NCBI GenBank assembly: GCA_010909165.1
Contig: MU008171.1
Span: 1 to 64,000 of the forward strand
Direction of reading: 5' to 3'
Length of the DNA stretch: 64,000 nucleotides
DNA from: Anthoceros angustus
Lineage: Eukaryota; Streptophyta; Anthocerotopsida; Anthocerotales; Anthocerotaceae
Shown here one piece after another: positions 59,335 through 64,000 of this stretch. The position numbers were made by a program, and so were the translations under genes. Below the pieces are notes generated by a model that saw nothing but the letters and a program-made list of their open reading frames with translations, did no database searches and had not been told where the DNA came from. Positions within the stretch are counted from its first letter, which is position 1. The number at the start of each line of letters is the position of its first letter.

Positions 59335-59620
59335 CTTGCTTGAGCCTGTGAGCGAGAGCTGTGAGCTGTGAGCTGTGAGCTGTGAGCTCGAGAGCTTGTG
59401 AGCTTGTGAGCTGTGAGAGCGGCGGCAGAGCCTGGCGAGCTTGTGAGCTGTGAGCTCGAGAGCTTGTGAGCCTGTGAGCGCGAGAGCTTGTGAGCCTGTG
59501 AGCGCGAGAGCTTGTGAGCCTGTGAGCGCGAGAGCTTGTGAGCCTGTGAGCGCGAGAGCTTGTGAGCCTCTGAGCGGGCGAGCCTATGAGCATGAGAGCC
59601 TGTGAGCGCCTGATTCTATG
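59335..59620. repeat. 24-bp minisatellite (gagcttgtgagcctgtgagcgcga)
   Basis: Four to five good copies at about 59455-59580, flanked by shorter gagctgtgagct variants to the left. The minus strand gives the periodic peptide HRLTSSRA, a repeat by-product. Confidence 0.9.
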
Positions 59621-60100
59621 AGAGCCCGTGTGGGTTTGTGCGAGTTTGTGTGGGCCGTTGTGAGTTTGTGTGAGTTGAATGTGTGAATTTGTGTGAGGAT
59701 CTGTAACATGATAATTTTTGAAGGGGGTGAATAATCTCAAAGGGGGTTTTCCGTAAATAATCTTTGAAGGGGGTTTTTGATGGGCCCTAAAACAGCGTTT
59801 TTAAGGCATTCCGGAAAACATCTCCGAAAAAAAGGGTGTCACCCACTAAAGTTCCTACTTTCCATCCAGCAATGTTTCTATCGAATGGTGGTTGCAAACT
59901 CGAACCTATGGGATTAATGCAAAGTAGGAACGGTAAGGAAGGCCGTTCCTGCCGGGAAGGGACGACCGTAAATTCAGTTTTGGGAGGAAAATGTGGTTTA
60001 GTAAGGACACAACAAAAGCCACGGACAGGGTATTTCCAAAACACATAACATTTGGAACCAGACGTTCAACATTCACGCTGGGACCCCGGGACAAACCGTG
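59621..60100. other. Intergenic
   Basis: Short repeats of gaagggggt at 59720-59775. No gene recognised. Confidence 0.45.
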
Positions 60101-60403
60101 ATTTCAGTTTCACTCATCACCAGAGTTCAATCCTTCATCATCACTTGGTCCAGCTTCTCCAGCATTGTCATCACTATCTTCAGCGACACTTTGACCCATG
60201 AGGTTGTGAAGCAACTCATGAGCTTATCCCTTATCGCTTTTTGTCCACCGCATACACATGTTTCCGTCGTTCAACACAAACCCATGTCTGGGATGTTGTT
60301 TCATTCACAAACACCTCCTGTATGTTTTTTGGGTAATGGACCTTATTCCCTTTTTCCTCGGCATCAGACCAGATGGGTTGGCACTCTGACGGACTATGTA
60401 TTC

Positions 60404-60814
60404 CTACACATATCTCCCTTCATACGCATCTGTGTGCTCGGTCCGATACCAGTGGATAAGAAAGTGAGGTCGTGGTGCATCTAGCTTCGCGTCAATGACT
60501 CTCCCCAATCCAGAATGGCCTGTTATGCGTGTCCGTAGTGCACGACCGCCAAACATCCCTCCGATTTCCATTATGTCCCCATTCATCCGAGCCATTCCCT
60601 CTGTTGCCTTCCGCATTTTGATATGCCCCCACATACATATCACGTGGAGGTCCCTCAATAATGCCTCATCTAGCAAAGCTTCATCCGCACTTGAAGTGGT
60701 CAGTATGATCCACTTACGCGTGAAAACCACTTCCAAGGACGCCAGCACTAGCCCAATGTTATTCTCCACAATGATAGCAATCTCCTTCGGTCCACCCAAA
60801 AGGCTTCCCACCAC
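60404..60814 (-). CDS. Hypothetical protein, unrecognised
   Basis: A 136-codon frame on the minus strand with mixed composition (for example GRALRTRITGHSGLGRVIDA, then PHFLIHWYRTEHTDAYEGRY). Downstream on the same strand (60400-60100) another frame gives an acidic stretch (SVAEDSDDNAGEAGPSDDEG), so this may be part of a larger, now broken gene. I do not recognise the family. The GRVIDAKL...HFLIHWY pattern faintly recalls Tudor/chromo-like folds, but that is a guess. Confidence 0.35.
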   Translation of the reverse strand: MVGSLLGGPKEIAIIVENNIGLVLASLEVVFTRKWIILTTSSADEALLDEALLRDLHVICMWGHIKMRKATEGMARMNGDIMEIGGMFGGRALRTRITGHSGLGRVIDAKLDAPRPHFLIHWYRTEHTDAYEGRYV

Positions 60815-60940
60815 TTGTACTCTTCAATAATCACCTATGGACGCAAATCTTTTAACCCTTCCCGCAAATGGGCCACACCTTCCATCGGTGATAGGATACC
60901 GCTGCCCTTCTTGTCCCCCTAGCTTCACCCATGCAGTAGG

Positions 60941-61170
60941 ATGGTGCTAAGGGAGGCGACCGGCGCCCTCCCCGGCCCTGCTCATGGGCGGCGTGCGCCC
61001 TCCCCTAACACCGCCCATGGGGCCGGCCGGCGCCCTCCGCCCCACACGCCCGCCCGCCATGGGCGCCCGCCCGCCCGCCCGCCCGCCCCACACGCCCGCC
61101 ATGGGCGCCCGCCATGGCGCCTCCCCACACCACCGCCCATGGGCGCCGGCCGCGCCCATGGGCTCCTCAT
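60941..61170. repeat. Very GC-rich repetitive stretch
   Basis: Built from cgcccgcc, gccatgggcgcc (self-complementary) and cggccggcgccc words. Frames on both strands are Pro/Ala/Arg-rich by-products. Composition is sharply different from the surroundings. Confidence 0.85.
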
Positions 61171-62224
61171 AGTTTCTTCAAGAAAATATATATTTAGCGC
61201 CTCAAAGAGTTGCAACTTGGGAGAGTGTTTGGGAAATAAGTGTAGTAATGAATAGGTTTTGTGTTCAAAACTCATATCTCCTTAACAATTCAATTTTGTT
61301 GATTTTAAGGATGCTTGCATGGGCATGGGCAACTAACTTTGTTCATTTTAAGGACGGCATTGCCTTAAAGCCCAAGTGGTTGCATTGAGTGCCGAAGGTT
61401 GAAGACCACGACCGGCGACCTTTTGGATGAGGGCCCTTAGATGTGGCGCCGACACCGCTTGACTGGCCCAAGAATGGTACTATTGAAGGCGAGCAAGCAA
61501 TGGAGGAGAACGACAACTTTGAGGCGGAGGATATGGACCGCCTCGAATATGGCGGTGGTACTTGACTGGCCGCAAGGCATGGATGAGTCGCCAGCCGCAC
61601 TCTTGAATGACTATTGTCGATGCTGATGACCACTTCTTCCTTTAGTAGTTGTTTGTTGCAATGTTCTCACGACCATTGAAATAAGACTCCCGCTAGTACA
61701 AGATTATTTTCATTGTGTTCCACCACTTGAAAGTAAAAGTTTTCGGTTGTAATAAACATATGAAAATGGCAGCCCTCTATGCATTCTACAAAAACGCAGA
61801 CGGGCCCACACCCTATTGTGCTCCAGTTCTCCAGTGTAGACTTGAAAGTGCGTCTTTTATCACAGGTATGACCTCAGAAAGGGTCTGTGCATTATCAAAG
61901 TAGGGCACATATGCTGTTCTAGGAAAGGTGTTCTTCGTGACAAGGGGGTGCTGTCTCGACCGAAGGAGGTTACTATATTCCCCCCCTTCAAAAATTATCG
62001 TGTTCTGTGTTCATTTTGGGGTTTAGAGTCGCTTGCATTTGGTAGTAGCATTCCATTTCTCGTGTGTCCCACTAATGCACAACAAGGTGCAGCATACAAA
62101 ATTTACAACAAAGTACGTTGTAAAACACTTGTTGTAAATATGCCCCATTTAAAGAAGCTGAAAATATATATTTGTGTTATTCATTAATTTGTATTTTTTT
62201 ATAAAAGTTTTTTTTCATATATAT
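61171..62224. other. Intergenic
   Basis: No gene recognised. A plus-strand frame at about 61437-61566 (DVAPTPLDWPKNGTIEGEQA and following, ending at a TGA) might be the end of an unknown transposon protein, but there is too little to call. Confidence 0.4.
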
Positions 62225-62910
62225 ATATATATTACTTAAAAGGGCGTTGTAATTTAAATGTTGTAATTTCTTTTGCAATTGGGATATTGTAAATGGTTTT
62301 GTAAAACTGGTCGTTGTAAAGTGCGGTGTACCCACACCGAGACGTCTCAAACTTAGATGTTGTAATTCCTTTTGCAATTCGGATATTGTAGATGGTTTTG
62401 TAAAACAGGTTGTTGTAAAGTGTGTTGTACCCACACCGAGACGTCTTAGACGTTGTAATTCCTTTTGCAATTGGGATATTGTAAATGGTTTTGTAAAAAA
62501 GGTTGTTGTAAAGTGCGTTGTACCCACACCGAGACGTCTTAGATGTTGTAATTCCTTTTGCAATTGGGATATTGTAAATGGTTTTGTAAAACTGGTCGTT
62601 GTAAAGTGCGTTGTACCCACACCGAGACGTCTCAAACTTAGATGTTCTAATTCCTTTTGCAATTGGGATATTGTAAATGGTTTTGTAAAACTGGTCGTTG
62701 TAAAGTGCGTTGTACCCACACCGAGACGTCTCAAACTTAGATGTTCTAATTCCTTTTGCAATTAGGATATTGTAAATGATTTTGTAAAACAGGTTGTTGT
62801 AAAGTGCATTGTACCCACACCGAGACGCCTCAAACTTAAATGTTGTAAGTCCTTTTGCAATTGGGATGTTGTAAATGGTTTTGTAAAAGGCATTGTAAAT
62901 AGGTGACATG
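62225..62910. repeat. Seven-copy ~95-bp tandem repeat
   Basis: The unit contains ttccttttgcaattgggata, ttgtaaatggttttgtaaaa, and cgttgtacccacaccgagac followed by gtct. Starts are at about 62262, 62358, 62453, 62544, 62642, 62744 and 62838, with lengths of 91-102 bp. The ttgtaa words match the terminus at 63252, so this is probably the subterminal repeat region of one CACTA-like element. The long minus-strand periodic frames are by-products. Confidence 0.88.
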
Positions 62911-62919
62911 GCAAGGGTT

Positions 62920-63110
62920 GCTGACTAGGCACCATATGGCAATGGGCACCACGTCATCACATGGTGATGTGGCGATGAGGGTCATGTCATCAAATCATGG
63001 CACGTCATCACCTGATGATGTGGCAATGAAGGGCCATGTGGCAACAACATGCCATGTCATCACTTGGTGATGTGGCGGTGATGTGGTGCCATATCACCAC
63101 TTTAATGACA
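62920..63110. repeat. Degenerate repeat of (t)catcac.tggtgatgtggc
   Basis: Four to five copies of a short palindrome-like word (catcacatggtgatg, catcacctgatgatg, catcacttggtgatg) linked by ggcaatga. Each can form a small hairpin. Confidence 0.75.
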
Positions 63111-63159
63111 TGGCGCTGGAACTGGCCATGTCAACAATTTTACTACGTCATGAAGCTCT

Positions 63160-63252
63160 CGGTTTACAATGGCGTTGTTGCGCCGTTTTACAACGCTGCG
63201 TTGTCACACCCGTTATAAAAACCGTTGTAAAAACCCTCATTCTCTTGTAGTG
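63160..63252. mobile_element. CACTA-like transposon right terminus
   Basis: The sequence ends ctcattctcttgtagtg at 63252. Read on the minus strand this is CACTACAAGAGAATGAG followed by TTTTTACAACGG, the classic CACTA terminal form with short subterminal repeats. The next three bases (caa) would be one half of the target duplication. I could not find a matching left end with certainty. Confidence 0.6.
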
Positions 63253-64000
63253 CAAGCTGTATAGGGTATGGGCAATTAGTAGACCCACACTCTAAAATGC
63301 AAGCCTTGTATGCTCTGTGGGTTCTTAAAATGCTTGACCCCAACTCCTATCCCTTGGAAACCTTTCTTATATTATAAACTAAACCTCATATAGGACGTTT
63401 TTGGTGGCACATTGAGACATCCTAGATAATAAACTTGTTCTTAGAGTATATGAAGCTTGAGGACTGTAAGGTCCGAGCTTGGAACCTTACAGCTTGCACT
63501 ATTCTTCTGAGCTTTCAAGGTCATGAACTGTGTTGGTGTTGTTCTCCTTTGGTTATTAAATCTAACACTTATGCTAATATATATCCATACCCCAAGGGAC
63601 GGTTCAACCGAAATAATTAATTTTTAAAAGTGAATCCGGGAATCCACCTAACCACACCCTGATTATCAAAGACTTGAACCAATAAATGCTGCACAAGGCA
63701 ATGAGTACCTAGCCACCTAAGTACCTACCTCGCTTTGGTTGTCACAAGTATTCTTCGTGCTATGGCATGTTGTGGGCTACGGACTTCCCTTGGAGGTTAG
63801 GAAATAAGTTGGGTTTTGTTTTTTTCGTAGGTCCGAAGGGTAAAATAAGGCGGAAAAGGAGGAATAGGATCAGGCCGGACTGCTGAGTGTACTCGGACTC
63901 GGAGTGGGTAACGGACACCACTCACGACGAGCTACGACCGCACCGGGTATCGGATAAGTCCGGACCCCACTCCGGTCAAAACAGATAAGTACGCCAGGGA
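63253..64000. other. Intergenic to the window end
   Basis: No gene seen. Confidence 0.5.

Noticed and set aside
59327-59740. A 137-codon minus-strand frame (HRLTSSRA repeats).
   Set aside because: Encoded entirely by the 24-bp minisatellite.
62177-62909. Two long minus-strand frames with a periodic peptide (IRTSKFETSRCGYNALYN), looking like a repeat protein.
   Set aside because: The period matches the 95-bp DNA repeat. Frame openness follows from a repeat unit without stops, two overlapping frames are open at once, and the DNA context is a transposon end.

Overview
This window looks like nuclear DNA from a seedless vascular plant, most likely a fern, with a lycophyte or hornwort as alternatives. 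The genes have spliceosomal introns. There are two copies of an intronless PPR-DYW gene whose C-terminus is of the 'KP/GRP' type known from ferns, lycophytes and hornworts. Between the genes lie plant-type transposons: Copia, pogo-like, CACTA-like and non-LTR elements.

Layout. 1-9.7 kb is repeat-rich. A 46-bp tandem array is split by a complete but decayed Copia retrotransposon (2290-8264, minus strand). It has 160-bp LTRs, a 5-bp target duplication, a primer-binding site and a polypurine tract. A small pogo-like element with TA target duplications follows at 9006-9536. 9.8-12.4 kb holds a PPR-DYW copy with two single-base frameshifts. 12.8-13.25 kb and 24.4-24.9 kb hold two copies of a scrambled PPR fragment. 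Between them, 14.2-24.4 kb is a tandem array of about 1.8-kb units, each carrying a dead SnRK/CIPK-like kinase on the minus strand plus a short minisatellite. 25.3-28.3 kb is the intact PPR-DYW gene (995 aa).

30.5-41.8 kb is a many-exon RRP5 gene (S1 repeats followed by HAT/TPR repeats; pre-rRNA processing). 41.8-47.3 kb is intergenic, with tandem repeats, a possible CACTA end and a broken LINE reverse transcriptase. 47.35-50.16 kb is a SPOROCYTELESS/SPEAR-like repressor gene with an SPL motif and a C-terminal EAR motif. 50.4-53.0 kb is a PTAR1-like protein prenyltransferase alpha-repeat gene. 53.6-55.6 kb is a five-exon cytochrome P450. Its 3' half plus about 1.3 kb downstream is tandemly duplicated (54925-58767). 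58.8-64 kb is mostly repeats, including a seven-unit 95-bp array leading to a CACTA-like terminus at 63252.

The genes do not form an operon or an obvious pathway. They are unrelated plant genes in a transposon-rich setting. The main points of interest are a candidate organellar U-to-C editing factor pair, an unrecognised reading frame carried in the leader of the Copia element, and a recurring pattern in which repeat copies differ almost only at CAG/CTG words. That last pattern may be a base-calling artefact at methylated CHG sites, and it bears on how far frameshifts in this window can be trusted. All calls come from reading the sequence; no database search was made.
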